A stretch of 64,000 bases of DNA from Moniliella sp. 'wahieum'. Lineage: Eukaryota; Basidiomycota; Moniliellomycetes; Moniliellales; Moniliellaceae. Position 1 is the stretch's first letter. Each line of letters starts with the position of its first letter. This document shows positions 32,191-45,541 of this stretch, piece after piece. The translations under genes were made by a program, and so were the position numbers. The DNA is taken from positions 1 through 64,000 of the forward strand of contig RSEE01000113.1 in the NCBI GenBank assembly GCA_003971905.1, read 5' to 3'. Under the pieces are notes generated by a model. That model saw nothing but the letters and a program-made list of their open reading frames with translations. It ran no database searches and had not been told where the DNA came from.

Positions 32191-32903
32191 ACAACCCCCC
32201 TCCTCCTTCCCTTATTCCTGCCTATCAGAAGGTCACCAACTTCTGTCCGTTGATATATTTGTGGTCGTGTGGGACATAGCGATGATAGCCTGGCTCACCC
32301 CTTGTCCTTCGTTTTCGATCAGCGGGTCGACGACCTCTCACGACGGGCGACCACCAAGAGACAAGCCTCATTCGTGTGTTGACCACCACTGCCCCTGAAC
32401 CCATCGCCTTCAGTGACACGTGGTCCGATGCACACAGTGCACCGGGGCAATGCGTCCCAGACCTTCCACGGGCCTCTTGCTGGCCTCCAAGCTGGAGGCT
32501 ATCACGGCCCATAGGTCTAGCTCTCCGTAGCTCTTGAATACGATCTCTATCCCTCATCGCCAGCATCGCTAGCTGGGCCCATGACATTGTGCGACGGGAT
32601 TGCAGGTAGCTTCACTGCGCTTAACCTCTTTGACGCAGAGGGCACAGATGGCGAGGACGACGACCGCACAGACGACTCTGAGACTGAAGAGTGATTTGGC
32701 GGCTATACATTCCAAAGACCTCTCCATGGCAAGCCGCCAAGTCCATATTGACCCATCGCAATGCAAAAAAGTACCCTCGAAGACGATTGCGCTGCATTCG
32801 ATGTGCTAGAATGAGTAGTAGTATAAAATGTAATACCAATATAGTAACCCACAGGGAGAGCGAGCACAAGAGGATCAGATTCGTCAGATACGTCGCCCAT
32901 GGG
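32191..32903. other. Gene-poor spacer
   Basis: No supported gene. A short acidic open stretch (GEDDDRTDDSETEE) is visible near 32650-32695 without any domain or start context. Confidence 0.45.
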
Positions 32904-33035
32904 CACGTCAATGACGTTTCTGACGTTCAAGGGGGTGACGTCGGCGACATATCTCACGTTCAAGGGGGCGACGTCAAGGACATATCTGACTTTCAGGGTG
33001 GTGACATCGACGACGTCACTGACCTGCAGCGCGCT
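32904..33035. repeat. 33-bp minisatellite, four copies
   Basis: Units begin at 32904, 32937, 32970 and 33003, each near GACGTCAAGGACATATCTGA followed by a CTTTCAGGGTGGT-like end. In one plus frame they encode an 11-residue repeat like GDVKDISDFQG. Unit 1 is the most diverged at its first base; units 2 and 3 are most alike. Confidence 0.85.
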
Positions 33036-36000
33036 GACAGAATTGCCTCACCCACGGCAAATTACTCCTCCGATATTTTTGAAGGTATTTTATATCTTAA
33101 ACATAAATGATGTCTTTTCGTGATCCACTGTGTGGCTGCAATGGTACCTCCTCCATCACCTTTTCCATTCGCGTGCCCGTGCCTCGCTTTGCACCCCGAC
33201 TGGCTTGAAACCCACTGGTCCGAACGAGTGCGATCCCAGCATCTGACTTGGCCACCACCAGCAGGGTATGCCTTTTGTGGGATTAAATTGTGCGGGTGCT
33301 ACACTGGTAATATGCGGTTAATGCCATTGCAGAAGAAGCAGTGTTCTTATCTTTGTTCTCTTCTACATATTCCGTGTGGAAGTAGATGCATATAGCTCGA
33401 AAGCGCTGTAGATGTAATTAGGTTTGCCACCCCCCATCCCCACTTATAGCTGCTAAACAAAGGGGAGCCTCAGAGTTTTGCCTTACTGCCTGGCCGTTTT
33501 TATCGCTCGACACCGATGCCACTTATTAGCGTGCTTGCCCAAACTCACAAGAAATCTCAAGGCGCGGCATACTATAATGATATTCACCCCAGACCAGTGT
33601 GAGGGGAAATATACATACGTTATGTTCATCCTTCCGCAGCTACAGGGTTCCTGGTTGTGCGTCTCTTCCTCCGTGTGAGGGGCGATAACTTTATGATGGT
33701 ACGGCTTATAATAGGACATTGGACCGATGTTTCCTCCCTTCAGTGGAGACGGGTTCATTGTATTTTCACCCCGTGATTTATTGGCAGTACTATGGACAGA
33801 CGGACACTGTCTTGATCATATATATCCATCCTCGCACCTACCGTGACCTGCTTCCCTTCACCACAGCTCAAGTCCATCGCGAGACGTGATTGTCGATACC
33901 TACTTCTCTTCTCTGACGTCCCTATCTTCCCCGTTTTAGGTGCAGTTGTGAGCTAGGACGAGGGACGCTAACCTCCAGAAAATTAACGTCGCCCATAGTA
34001 TATGGCTGTCGTGTAGAGCGGAACTACTAAATCGGAGACTTGGAGCAACATGGATGGTGGAGAATGAGCAAGACGCGTTAAGAAGAGAAATTGGAAGTGT
34101 GAGCGAGGCCAGCAGAACTAGCACAACTACCTACCCATCGACACCGATTCCAACATCATTTTTCTCCGACTGAACGAAACATCGTCCCTAATACTGCAGC
34201 CCTCTGTAGTCCCATTCACACTTAGATTCCCTGGCAGACAATCTGCGCTGAAAAGCACTTGCGTTCATCTTTCTCTGCATGTTCTGCTGCTGTGGTTGTT
34301 ATACTCGCTGGATGGCTGGCTCGGCTGGCTCGGGGCATGCTGACCTCATTTAGAACCGGAAGGATAAATGAGGTACCAAGGCCCGCTACGACTGTTCACT
34401 CCCGTAAGTCCCTATGAAGATTTGTTGGCCATGCCCCCTTAAAGGATAGGTCAACGTTGATACCAGATACAGACAGCCCTTATTCCCATTGGTATTACTT
34501 TTTTGGTGGTTCCCATCAAACAAAAATACAGGGGTGCGTGTTTGGAAAAAGGTTTCGTTGCAAGGCACTGAATAAACAGGAGGGTTGAGTACACTGAGGG
34601 ACACAGTTCGCTTCCCATTGCTAACTGCACTACAATGAAATAGATGTTATCAATACAAGTATCGCAAAGAGATGCTTAGTTCAGTTTTTTTGCCCGTTCC
34701 AAAGTTCTAAATCAAGTAAATGGACCTAACGTTGACGTCAAAGTCAAGGGTGGTCTTGACACCCATTGTGAATTTGGGGGCCGAATTGGCAAATCCTACT
34801 TTATAGATCACAGCATCTGTCTGGTCTCAACGTCACGTCATTTTGGGGTCCAGGATCCTATACAGCAATGCAACAGTGATCACTCAGCATAAATATGCCA
34901 ACCGGTGTGTCTAACAGTAATCAGCACTGTGTGGGCCATGCAACAAGTGATGGTAGCTCATCAGTTCGCCTCAACACATTGTCTGAATGATGCTTTGGCA
35001 GACGATCCATGGAATCACGAGGTCCGAAGTGGCACCGAAGCACAATGGCCGGATCAACACGGGATGACACTCCAACTCTATGGGACGATGTAGCATAAAC
35101 ATGACGAGCGGCAGGGATTACGAGGTCTAGCTCACGACCGAAGGTGCTATATGCCAACATCGATCTATACAGCATGTCTTTTGACTGTGCTCCATTTTTG
35201 TTCCCATTTCTTTCTCATGTGTATGCATCTTTCTGCGATCTCACGGATGAGGTGTATTCCTCTAAATACTGTAATCATATCACTAACAGCGCTTGAGACT
35301 GGGACCACAACTCCACCTAACCTGAACTGCCCATTCGGCATGTATTGCTGGTTCGCACCGACACCTTTTACAAAACCAAAGTAATGGCAAGCACAACAGG
35401 ACACTCTGGCATCAGCCATCCGTTCCCATAGGCAAGGTAGTGCATGTGGATATGGATAAACACCATAGCCACCCCAGGTGTCATCGTTGAGCCATCTCTA
35501 TTGAGACAGGTATTAAAACTGCCCAGACGCCTTGATCGTGGTCTTGGTGACATGGTATTATCCTCGTGTTGTCATAATCCAAGAGAAGGATCTTGAGCGC
35601 GGTCCTAGCAGATGGCGTTCTCGTCGCATTTAGCTTCTTCGGCTATCAGTTAAAAGTGGCTCTTTGTCGCAGCATTCCAAAGCGATAGTGCTCCTGTGTG
35701 CCACCATCCGAACACAAAACTGGGCTCCCGCATTCTGGAGCCCCGCAACGTGTGGTCCACCTGATGTATCCCTGATCCTCGAAGTAATCGAAATCACATT
35801 TAGTGCATGGTACGCACCGCATTGCTGCCATGCCTCGTCATATCATTTTCTCCCTCAGTCTGTTCGTGGTGGATGTGGATGACGGAAAAGGAGCTCAGGA
35901 GCTGGAGAATGGACACCTACAATGCAGTAAACTTAGACTGGGTGCGGGTGCCAAGTCATGATGTGCTCAAGCGAGGGGATTGCTCCACATTTGCATGGCA

Positions 36001-37800
36001 TGCGATGGGCGGAACACCACAAGGCACGGAGCTGGACTGGAACCGAATCGGAGCGTTCTTGGCGGTGAGCCAAAGGCTTACAGCTGAGTAATTGGGGCAA
36101 GCCAGCCTAAGTTGTGCCAGGCTACTAAAGCATTGCTGAACTCGATGACAGTTTGACCGTCGGTGTCATCGAACTTCTTGAGCACCTCCTGTCGGCTCTT
36201 TTCGCACATCTCCCGACATTGCTTTTTCGCTACCTATGGTATAACTTAATAAAGACAGTCGTTGGCCACACATCAATGATGCGAAGAAGGCGGCGCTGGT
36301 TCTTCAGCTTCCTTTACCGCCGTAGTGCAGGGGCGAAAGGCGATGCCAACAAATTTCAGTATATGTCCTACCTTCCTTCGGCTTCCCAACTTGGCCAGGA
36401 GCCACGAACGGTGACAGGTCGCCTTTCCCAAGCGAGTACCCAGGCCCTCGACTCCTCCCGAATGTAGTCCCGGTACCGTTCGATACATACTTGCGCAGGT
36501 TGTGAGTGCGAGAGGCCTGTGGCGTGGCTTTTTCCAAAAACTCGGCAGCGCCGGCTTAAGACGCCCAAGTACGCTATCATGAGGTGCTCCCGCCTCAGTT
36601 TGGCCAGTACCTTACACAGTCCATGATTTGACAAGAATTGGGGGGTGGAGAAACTCTTTGAGTATAGGCTAGATCCAAAAGTCAATACCAGCCAAGTCAC
36701 GGTGGTAAGCAGAAAGCAATCTCATCTACTACTACAGTGCTTTCTTCTCTCGCGTGGAGATTGAATCCTGCCTCACCACACCGCATCATGACCTCTGTAT
36801 ATAACAACAAGGTCTCTGACTATTCTCCCCGTACACCACAAGGAACCGCATGCCTGTGGCACACCGGAAGAAGAAGTTGCCTTGACTGCTGGAGCAAGCG
36901 GAATGTGTCAAGAAAGCCATGCCACTTGTACCAGGGACGCACAATCAAGATGAGTCCCTCTTGCATATGGATACGATGCTGATACAATGCCACTACAACG
37001 ACCACAAAAACAAGACATTCATTCTGAAGCACCTGAAAGAAGTGACTGACGATGAGTCTCATTTTGGAGATAGTACGTTTAGTACCTGAACATCCTGACC
37101 GCTCGCATGTTTACTAGTACCCACGATCTTTCTCTCGTGTCCGCGGGCACTTGATCCTGTTTGGAACCAAATTGCGGGCGCCAGAGGGTCCTGACGTCCT
37201 GAGGTCCTGACAACTCCGCTGGTTTCCTAATTGGGTTGGCACGAGCAATAAGCAGCGCATATACGCCGGATGATCGATGAGCGCTGAGCCAGCGCCTAAG
37301 GTTAGGCGCAGCCTTGTTCGTCCCATCCTTACCTTTGGGTATGCAATTAGGACAAGCTCCATCCTTGGTAGCTGTTCATGCCGTCCGCTTACAGTCACAT
37401 ATCTTCGATCCGTACATCGGACTGTGGGTGTCTGCCGGTACACGAGGTGAGAACTTCACGGCAGAGTGAGGGGGTCGAATATGCCCACCCTCTTCTATCA
37501 GCCTTAGGAGGGAGGGGGTATGGGCGATGGTTCGTTTTGACCGGATTCCTGATGGTGCACCTCATCAGATGCCCTTTTGCTGCTATGGGTTTATTGTGCG
37601 GAGAGATTTCTGAAGGTCTAGAGCGGTGACCTTGCGCTTGGTCGGCGGAGCGATGCAAGTGACCCAACCACCGAGGGAACTACTTAGGGCTAACCCTGTG
37701 TATACATGTTTCCCGAGCTGGTGAATTGGGAGGATGAAGACTCTGAGTCAGTCTACTAGTCTGCACTTAGGACACTGTAGAATTATGGATGGTCGATGGC
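33036..37800. other. Gene-poor stretch of moderate GC content
   Basis: Short open frames only, none with a start context plus recognisable domain. The frames at 35165-35419 (-), 35807-36091 (+) and 36368-36700 (-) have slightly protein-like composition and could be decayed coding DNA, but I cannot assign them. Small inverted repeats occur, for example around 37190-37215 (GTCCTGA words). Confidence 0.4.
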
Positions 37801-38622
37801 AGGGCACCGGATAGATGTTCAATCTTAGTTTTTGTTGAACCAGAGTGGTACGGGTGCGAGACGGATAGGGGGTTGCAAGAGCAAGGGCAGACCAGGGGTG
37901 GGGATGGGGGACGGGGGGAGGGGGAGGGGGAGGAGGGAGAGGCGTACATGTACATGTGCATGTGCATGTGCGTTGGCGGGGGTGCGTTTGTGCGTGTGTG
38001 CATGCATACAAGAACAGAACAGAGCAAAGCCAAGGGGAACCGACCGGGGGGTAAACAAGGCGATCAAAGCAAGGCAAAGCAAAGCAAAGCGAAAAAGCAA
38101 AGCGAAAAAATAAAGCAAGCGGGACAGGAAGCTCCGAGCGGACGAACGAGTAAAGAGAAAAGAGAAAAGAGAAAAGAGAAAAGCGAAGAGAGAAGAAGAG
38201 AGGGAGGAGAGGCCATGACGCGTAAGAGGGAGGGATAAATAGAATATATCGTGGGGAGGGAGGGAAGGGGGGGGGAGGTCAAGCGGAGACGAGCAGAAAG
38301 CAAGGCAAGGCAGGGGGGGGGGGAGTAAAAAAATGCGGTCGTGGTGATGGTGCCGCGGCCGAGGCGCAGGAGGCAAAGGCGAGGCCAGCAGGGCAGGAAG
38401 AAAGGATAAGGGATAGGGTTACGGGAGCCAATAGGGTCATATTTGAAAACAAACAGGACCGTGTCGACACATAAGAGAAAGCAGATGCACAAGGGACGTC
38501 GCATCCCACCATTCAAACGAGACTCCGACTCCGACTCCGACTCCGAATGAGAACCCAAATCCAAAGTCGGGCGGATGCGATGCAAGGGTTACCGGTTACC
38601 ACATGCAGCGACCACGAAGAAG
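37801..38622. other. Purine-rich, low-complexity 3' flank of the C2H2 gene
   Basis: Holds a CATGTG-rich stretch (37947-37975), AGCAAAGC runs (38065-38110), an (AGAGAAA)n array (38152-38185), and several G runs up to 10 bases. A strong strand asymmetry (purines on the plus strand) runs from 37900 to 38330. Probably partly 3' UTR of the minus-strand gene that ends at 38623. Confidence 0.5.
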
Positions 38623-41600
38623 TTAATGATCGCGGATACGTTTGTGGCGCAACAATGCATCTTTGCGGGAAAAGTAACTTCCGCAAGCACATCGCCACTC
38701 CATGCCGACGGAGGAGGAAGCGCGTTCCTCTTTTCCCCATACGAGAGCCTGGGAAGGATCGAGGTGACCGCGTTCGATTTCGCGAGCTTCTTCACGTGCA
38801 TGAATTTGGCGATGGCGGGACAGGTCATAGTAGCGATTAAAGTGCGTGCCGCAGTAGACGCCCGTGACAGGGTGAAGGTACGTGCAGACACTGGCGCTGT
38901 CCCTTGCAGCTGTGGTGGAGGAGGAAGGTTCAGTAGGCGACCGGGACGGGTCAGGAGAGCGAGTATTAATATGTGTGCGGTCCAGTTCCGGTTCAGCAAG
39001 TGGTGTAGGAGTAGGACCCGGGTGAGTTTCTGCCCTGTCAGGCCAATGCGAGCGGGGCGAGTGGGGTTCCGATGGGGGGAAAGGGAAGGGAGCTAATTGT
39101 TGTGCCTCGTCGCGGGTACCCAGAGATGTGAACGAGGGGACCAAAGGAGAGGTGGCGAGCGATTCGACTGGGCCAAGTTGTACAGGACCAGGACCAGAGC
39201 AAGGACCAGAGCCAGGACCAGGACCAGGACCAGGACCAGGACCAGGACCAGGACCAGGACCAGGACCAGGACCAGGACCAGGACCAGGACCAGGGTCAAT
39301 ACCAAGACCGAGAGGGGGAGCAATAGGGAGCAAGCAATCGGGCAAAGAGGCTTGCCTTGGTGCGAGGGGCAGCGGTGGGCCCAAGGGGGTCAAGTCTGCA
39401 CTAGCGCGAGCAGGCAAAGCGAAAGGGGGGAATCGGGAAGAAGGGTGGTGCCAAGGGGCGATCGTACGTGCATCTACCTCGCCACGAGCCGTGCCATCGT
39501 AAGCGCGTTTGAGCCTGCTATCGGACCGCGGGGCGAAATCCAAAAACAAGTCTTGCGCCTCACCGTTGACGGGTGGGTTGGAGGTGGAAGTGGAGGTGGA
39601 TGCGGGTGCGGGTGCGGGTGCCGGGGCAGGGTGCAAAGGGCCGATTGCGGGTGCAGGGTGGGTAGCCGATGTGGAAGGCAAGCGTGCCAGGGGGAGGTTG
39701 AGGTCGACAAATGGGAACAAAGGGTACGTATCAGTTGGGAACGAATGCGAGCGTTGGTTCAAGGTGGTGATTGAGCCTAGGTCCCCAGGGTCCCCAGGGT
39801 CCCCCGGGAACAGGGGCAAAGTCGTTCCTGATCCGAGGACCGAACCTGCCTGGTCTGGGCGGGAGCCAAATCCGGGCGTGCAGAAGATAATGGATCCGGT
39901 TCGCAAGGCGGTGCAGCCACGACGCTAGACCGAGGCGATATCCCGCGCAGACTCGGCTCGCCCAACGCGCCCAGCGACGGGTCGATCCAGACGCGGTGGT
40001 GAAGGACAGAAGGGTGAGGCGGCGGCTGAGACTGGGATGGTTTGGTCACCGGAGCGGGCTGGGTCGCTCCTACGATCGGTTGTCGGCGTTCTTGTTGGGA
40101 ATCTGGAGGCGCGGGTGCAGGTGCGGCAGGGGCAGGAGCAGCAGGAGCAGAAGTAGCAGCAGCAGGGGCATCAGGAGCATTAGGGGCAGAAGCAGAAGCA
40201 GGTACAGGTGCAGGAGTCGAAGCAGGAGGTGCACAAGTCGGAGCGGACTCTGTACCGGCATAAGGAGATGCATCGGGTGCATCCGGCGGGGACAGAGAGG
40301 CACATCTTCTTCCTGTGGGGGCTGTAAGGCGTCCAAATGGAGCCGAGCGCCAACGCTGGAGGAACGACGATGGCTTGGTCCGCGGGCGCGGGAGCCAGAG
40401 CGGGATCCAGACGAACGTAACCGTTTGTTACGGCATTGTGCCGATTCGGTAGGAAGCGAGGGTGCGGTCGGTGGGTCAACAGGGTCGGACTGGAGCGAAA
40501 GTAAGCTCATGGGTAGTTGGCCCGTGAGGGAGGAGCGGTGTTGGGTCCCAGCGGGCGGGGGTTCGGACCAAGGAGAGGAAGGTGCGATTCGGGAAGGATG
40601 AAAGGCCGGTGCCGAGCCGCGGCGGATGGTTGGGCTATCGCCGCCGTCGAGAGAAAAGTCAACGGAGAGGGGGTGGGCGAGCATGGCCGAGTCGGAGGCC
40701 ATGGAGCTGCTTCGGCCAAAGAAGAAAGAGGACGCGGGCGTGGGCGTGGGCATGGGCATGGGGCGGTGGCGACGGGTGTTGGGGCAGTGGCAGCTGGTGT
40801 GGAGGAAGGGGCGATGAGCTGTTTGGGCGAACAAACACCATCATGCAAAAAGACCCCCAACCAAATCAAATCAAACCAAGCCAAATTACAGCAAGTCAGT
40901 TGTCCGACCACAGCCGCTAGCACAGTTGGGTGCAAAGGGGGGGGGTAGTTACGCTACGTACCGATTCTCGTCGAAGGGGGATCGCGACTCGCTGCAGCGA
41001 GGCATGGCGGGCCTGCTCCATACCTGGGTAGCCCGTAGGATGGTGGAGGAGTGTAGAGGTCGGGATCAGCCAAGGCCGTCGTGTGCAAAGAGGGTGGGAG
41101 AGGCACGTGCGAAACCGGCGGGTGCGCCGGGCTGGCATCAAAGTTGAACTGATCCAAGGGGAGTGTGCCGTACGAAGCTGGGAAAGACGCATCCATGTCC
41201 CTGCCTCTGTCCCTGCCAGTGGCTCTGTCTAGGTCCAAGGCAAGATGGTGGGATGGGGCCAGGAGACCAGGGGTGGAGAAGGAGCGCTGGTTGAGCAGGG
41301 GGGACTGCGAGACGGGCAGGCTGGGCAGAAAGGAGGCCAGAGAGGTGGGTGTGGTGTGGCGCGCTGAGCGGCAGAGAAGAGAAGGAGGCTTGGACAAGGG
41401 TGGAGCGAATAGGTTGGCGCCCGGAGGGGGCGCGGAAAAGGGGGCGGCAAGGCTCATCACACCGGTGGTGGGCATCATTGTGGAGGGTGTGGTGGCATCC
41501 ATGACTGGATGTGTCCCGGCGGGTGTGGGTGCAGGGGCGGAGATGCCAGTGCTTGTGACTGTGGGTGCGGCTGTGGCTGAGGCGGTGGATCGGCCTGGGC

Positions 41601-41951
41601 CCGGTGGAGGCTGCAGCACACTGGGGACGGGCAGGGCCGAGGCCAAGGCGTCGGTCGGAGCGGGGGCTGGATGTAGGAGGACGGGGGATGGGCCGGGGGC
41701 TGGACATGATCGAGGGACGAGGGGCGGCGGTGCGGATCAGGAGGATCGGCGTGGAGCAGGGGCCGGGCCAGGAAGCTCTGGCAGCGGCGGCGGCAGCTCC
41801 ATCGCGACGAGGGCGACGAGGGAGATGGAGGTGGTGGAGGTGGTGGAGGTGGAGGTGGTGGAGGTGGAGGTGGTGGAGGCGATGGGAAGATAGCAGCAGA
41901 CGCATCTTCCATCTGCTGTCTCTCCCGCGCCAGCGGAGCGGCGTTGAACAA
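38623..41951 (-). CDS. C2H2 zinc-finger protein
   Basis: Starts at ATG 41951 (MFNAAPLARERQQMEDASAA) and runs into a long proline tract. A 143-bp intron (40961 to 40819, GTACGT...AACAG) joins codons at TRI|AHRPF. The middle is disordered (MASDSAMLAHPLSVDFSLDG, SHRRSSSVGARLHLDALQPP), with Ala/Pro repeats and a Gly-Pro tract from a 6-bp repeat at 39184-39294. The C-terminus carries two fingers: YCGTHFNRYYDLSRHRQIHA, followed by the EEAREIERG helix, and CACGSYFSRKDALLRHKR. Finger 1 has an additional upstream Cys 11 residues before its usual position (CTYLHPVTGVYC). The stop is at 38623-38625, 5 residues after the last finger helix. This two-finger C-terminal block with an RHxxxHAxEE helix is typical of basidiomycete C2H2 regulators. 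Several frame changes are needed in the repeat-rich middle (near 40180, 39910 and 41800). Confidence 0.75.
39184..39294. repeat. (CCAGGA)n repeat coding a Gly-Pro tract
   Basis: About 17 copies of the hexamer, nearly perfect between 39214 and 39293, inside the C2H2 gene. On the minus strand it encodes alternating Gly and Pro. Confidence 0.95.
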
Positions 41952-42304
41952 GGTCGAGCAGCGAGCGGTGAGCCTGACCGCTGAGCTCGGCCCGAGTACT
42001 GCGAACGTACCGAGTGCTGCGTACGCGTGAGGATGAGTTGACGCCTGAGCGCTCGCGCGTGGGGCGTGGCGCCAGTGTCAGGGTGCAGCCCCCCCGAGCC
42101 AGCCCCAGTGAAACACACATGACACCATGCATCATGCATGCACCATCGATCATGCATCCTGCATCCGCTTCTTCCGCCATCGGTGCATCAGCATCCGCAC
42201 TAGTGGCTAGTCCAAGGCAAGCATCAAGCCCTAGCACTGGTCTAGAGCTAGTGAAGCTTGAAGTGACGAGTGACTCAGTCCGCGCTCCGACTCAGCGCTA
42301 AGAG

Positions 42305-42339
42305 CTAAGATCTAAGATCTAAGATCTAAGATCTAAGAG
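42305..42339. repeat. (AAGATCT)n heptamer array
   Basis: Nearly five tandem copies of the 7-mer containing a BglII palindrome, with decay at both ends. Confidence 0.9.
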
Positions 42340-43554
42340 CCAAGACGTAGAGCTCAGGCTCAGTATCTTCCCGCCCGCCCCCCTCCCTGTCGGGAAATTG
42401 GTGCTCCAAGCTTCAAATCAAGCTTCCAGCAGCAGGCCGATGTGGATGCGTAGCGCTTTGGCTAAGCGCTAAGCTTAGCTCGGCACCCGCCTTCGCGTCA
42501 TTAATCATTCATCATTCATCTGTCCCACACCACGTCACACGCCATCCACCATCGACCATCGATCATTGTCATCGCTGCCAGAGTACTCCATCCAGTACCT
42601 AATCGTACGCTAGGCACTAGCTGGACTACGGCATACACCAGGATTATGGATTAGGCCTTTGGGCCTTAAGGCCTTCCGATACTGAACCGAGACGTAGCGT
42701 ATCAAGTAACTGAACCTCCGTACTCCGTGCCCTGCGCCTTCCTCGATCCTCCTCGGCCATCGCTGCCTGACTGGTTCCATCATGATGTGTGCATCGTCAT
42801 TTCTCACGATCTCACGATCTCACGTCTCATTAATCATTGCCATATGCAACGGCGCCTGCATGGCACCGAGACGAGAGAGGGCGAGGTAAAATAATTCACC
42901 TTGCCCAATACCGTACTGGAGCGGGCTCTCGAACAGCCAGGATGAGGTTCTGAAGCTCAGGCCTCACCTGAGGGCCTGGGGTCGATGTCGATGAGGGCGG
43001 GAGATTACGTTTGCGATAGGTGTCTATAGGTAACAGGGCTGGGTTGTGAGCAATCGAGGATGGAGATGGTATTCGGAGAACTATTTCTATCCTGGTGGCT
43101 GGACCGATCTGCGGGCCGTGTGGGACCTGACATGTGACAGTTGGAAGTCTTCACAGGACGGGTTCGTGTATGGTATGGGTACGTGACATAGATATGGTCA
43201 ATAGGCTCCAGGGGAGGCTCTGGCCTGGGCTGCAATCTACTAGCTCACGCCATGCAGTAGTCAATTAATGAGGTCGCCATCGAACGTCGATCGTTAAAAG
43301 GTGTCTGTGAGAACTACATTCAAAAGGAACGCGGGGAGGGAGAGATAGTTCATGTGCGGAAGACACTGTACCGCCACGAGTCCCCCAAGTCACACGCACC
43401 TGTTTTTCGCCTCGACATCGAAAGGGGAAACACAGGAACCAGAAGCGGAAGCTCTTAGGGACTCCCAGGCCCAGAAAGAAGAAACGTGTGGTAAAGAAAG
43501 AAAAAAAGTCCAACTACCCCACATGAACTCGGCTTGATTACGACTATACTAAGT

Positions 43555-43612
43555 GAGTGACTAGTGACTAGTTACTACTAGTGACTACTGTGAAGTGACT
43601 GCTAGTGACTAT
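43555..43612. repeat. (ACTAGTG)n heptamer array, degenerate
   Basis: About seven copies of an ACTAGTG/GTGACTA-type unit with several phase slips. The same word in its ACTAGTC form occurs at 27693-27714. Confidence 0.75.
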
Positions 43613-45106
43613 AATTTGGCGTAGGACGCCACCCTTTTTTATCGGGTAGCGCCACCCCCCTCTTGGCTTCTGTGGCTGTGCGCTGACGCTGGCTAGTAGT
43701 GACCAGTCGGAATGAAGATTCCATGGTGCATGGGCCAAGGCAAAGGAGAGAGAAGAGGCGCAAGGGCTAGTGGTGCCCGGTGGACTATTAGGGATGGAAC
43801 ACAACTACCTCCCCCACCCTCTGTATTCGCGTCGGTTCCGGCTCGGCACCCGAGGGAAAAGTGGCACGAGCAGCACGATGGATGTACGGCAACGCCCGCC
43901 CTCCCCACCCCTGTCGGCACACGATCGGAAGTGCAATAAGCTGTCGCAACCCCGAAACTTGCCCACATATGTGGCAAACCCGCTTGGGCGTCTCAAAACG
44001 TCGCAACGTTCTCAACTCTCAACGTTCAACTGAACGTTGAGTTCAACGTTCATCCGTCGCGGGCGTTGGATGCTGCGGCGACCACCAACCAGGAGGCGCG
44101 CGGGTGGGGCGGCACAAGGAGGCGGCCTACGGCCTAGGTAGCGTGGCCAGTGGGACGATGTGGGGTTGGCGGTGGAAGGGAGGTTTGGATGTGACATGTG
44201 ATGCTACACGCGGGTTTGGACGGTGTGGCATGTATAGTAAGTACCCTGGGCTGGGCTCGGGTGGGATGCGAAGTGCTTGGCCTACGCTACGATCTTAGTC
44301 TAAGATGTAAGAACCAAGAGCCAAGCTAGCCTTTGGCCATGCAGGGGGGCACGCGGGTGCTGCAACGTACATGCAACGTGCATGCCGCATGCAGCATGCG
44401 GGTAGCATGCAATCGGCACGACGGCAGTACGCCTGTGTCTGGGCGGCTGGCTGGGGGTCTGCCAGGGTGTGCAGTGGGTCCCCCCTGCGCTGCTGTCTGC
44501 TGTGGCTCGACTGCACCCTGTTGCACCCCTGCAGCCTCTGCGCCACCCGAAACGCCTCGTGCCTGGCGCCTGTCTTTCGCCCTGCTACATACGCCCCCCC
44601 GCCGCGGCTCAGGCGCTGAGGCGCTGACGCTGAGGCCCGAGGGAGCCACGTGGCGTAACGCGTAACGCGTAATCGACGTAATCGATATTCGGCTAAGCGC
44701 TAATGGCAATTGATCATCGATCATCCATCGTCGCTCATCGCAGAGGTTTAAAACTCTTGGATCTTGTCAGGCGGGATGGGATGGTCCTTTGCCCTGCACC
44801 CCACCCACATGGGTCTGCTCGCATCTTCCCCTCGCAGGATCCAGGATCCCTGCCATCCCTGCATGGCACATTGAGTCCACGGGACATGACACACTCCGAT
44901 CCCTTGGGGGGGGGGGGGCTGGACAGCAGGTAGCGAACTTGCCGAGAAACGTACTCGAGGATCGAGCATCGCGTGTCGATTATCTCCATGGGCCCAGGCC
45001 CTGAGCCACATGCTCCAAAGCCAGTATTACAAGATCAAGATGGCGAGTGCCTAGCACAGGAGACACGATGGGATTTGAAATTGGAGCTTGGATTGTCTCT
45101 GTGGCG

Positions 45107-45138
45107 GGAGGCGTGAGGCGTGAGGCGTGAGGCGTGAG
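45107..45138. repeat. (GTGAGGC)n heptamer array
   Basis: Four and a half tandem copies of GTGAGGC, perfect in the centre. Confidence 0.9.
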
Positions 45139-45485
45139 GGTGGTGGATGGCCTAGCCACTGCTGCGCAGGTAAGACGGGTGCTGCATATTGCATGGCGAA
45201 CTGGGTAGCGAGACGGATGGATGATACATGATGCATGATGGATGCGCACATGCATGCACTGGCAGGCCAAGCGAAGCCTGTGTGACATGTGCATGTGACA
45301 TGTGACACGGGACACTTGACACGTGATAGTGTGTGCGCGTGTCACGCATCACACATGCCCCTGTGACATGGATGACAGACAGCGAGGCGTGGCAGGGCGT
45401 GGCAAGGCAGGGGTTCTGGCGTGGCGTCCTCTGTCTACGTCACACACACTGCACCCATCCAATGGTCAGTGATGTGTGACGCGTG

Positions 45486-45541
45486 ACGGCCTCAAGCTTC
45501 AAGCTTCAAGCCTTCCAGCTTCCAGGTTCGTCAAGCTTCAG
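45486..45541. repeat. (AAGCTTC)n heptamer array with decayed flank
   Basis: Perfect AAGCTTC copies at 45494-45510, then diverged copies through 45541. It is the reverse complement of the GAAGCTT arrays at 20 kb. Confidence 0.8.

Noticed and set aside
29301-38622. Retroelement or DNA transposon coding region
   Set aside because: No reverse transcriptase, integrase or transposase motifs, terminal repeats or target duplications were visible in any frame.
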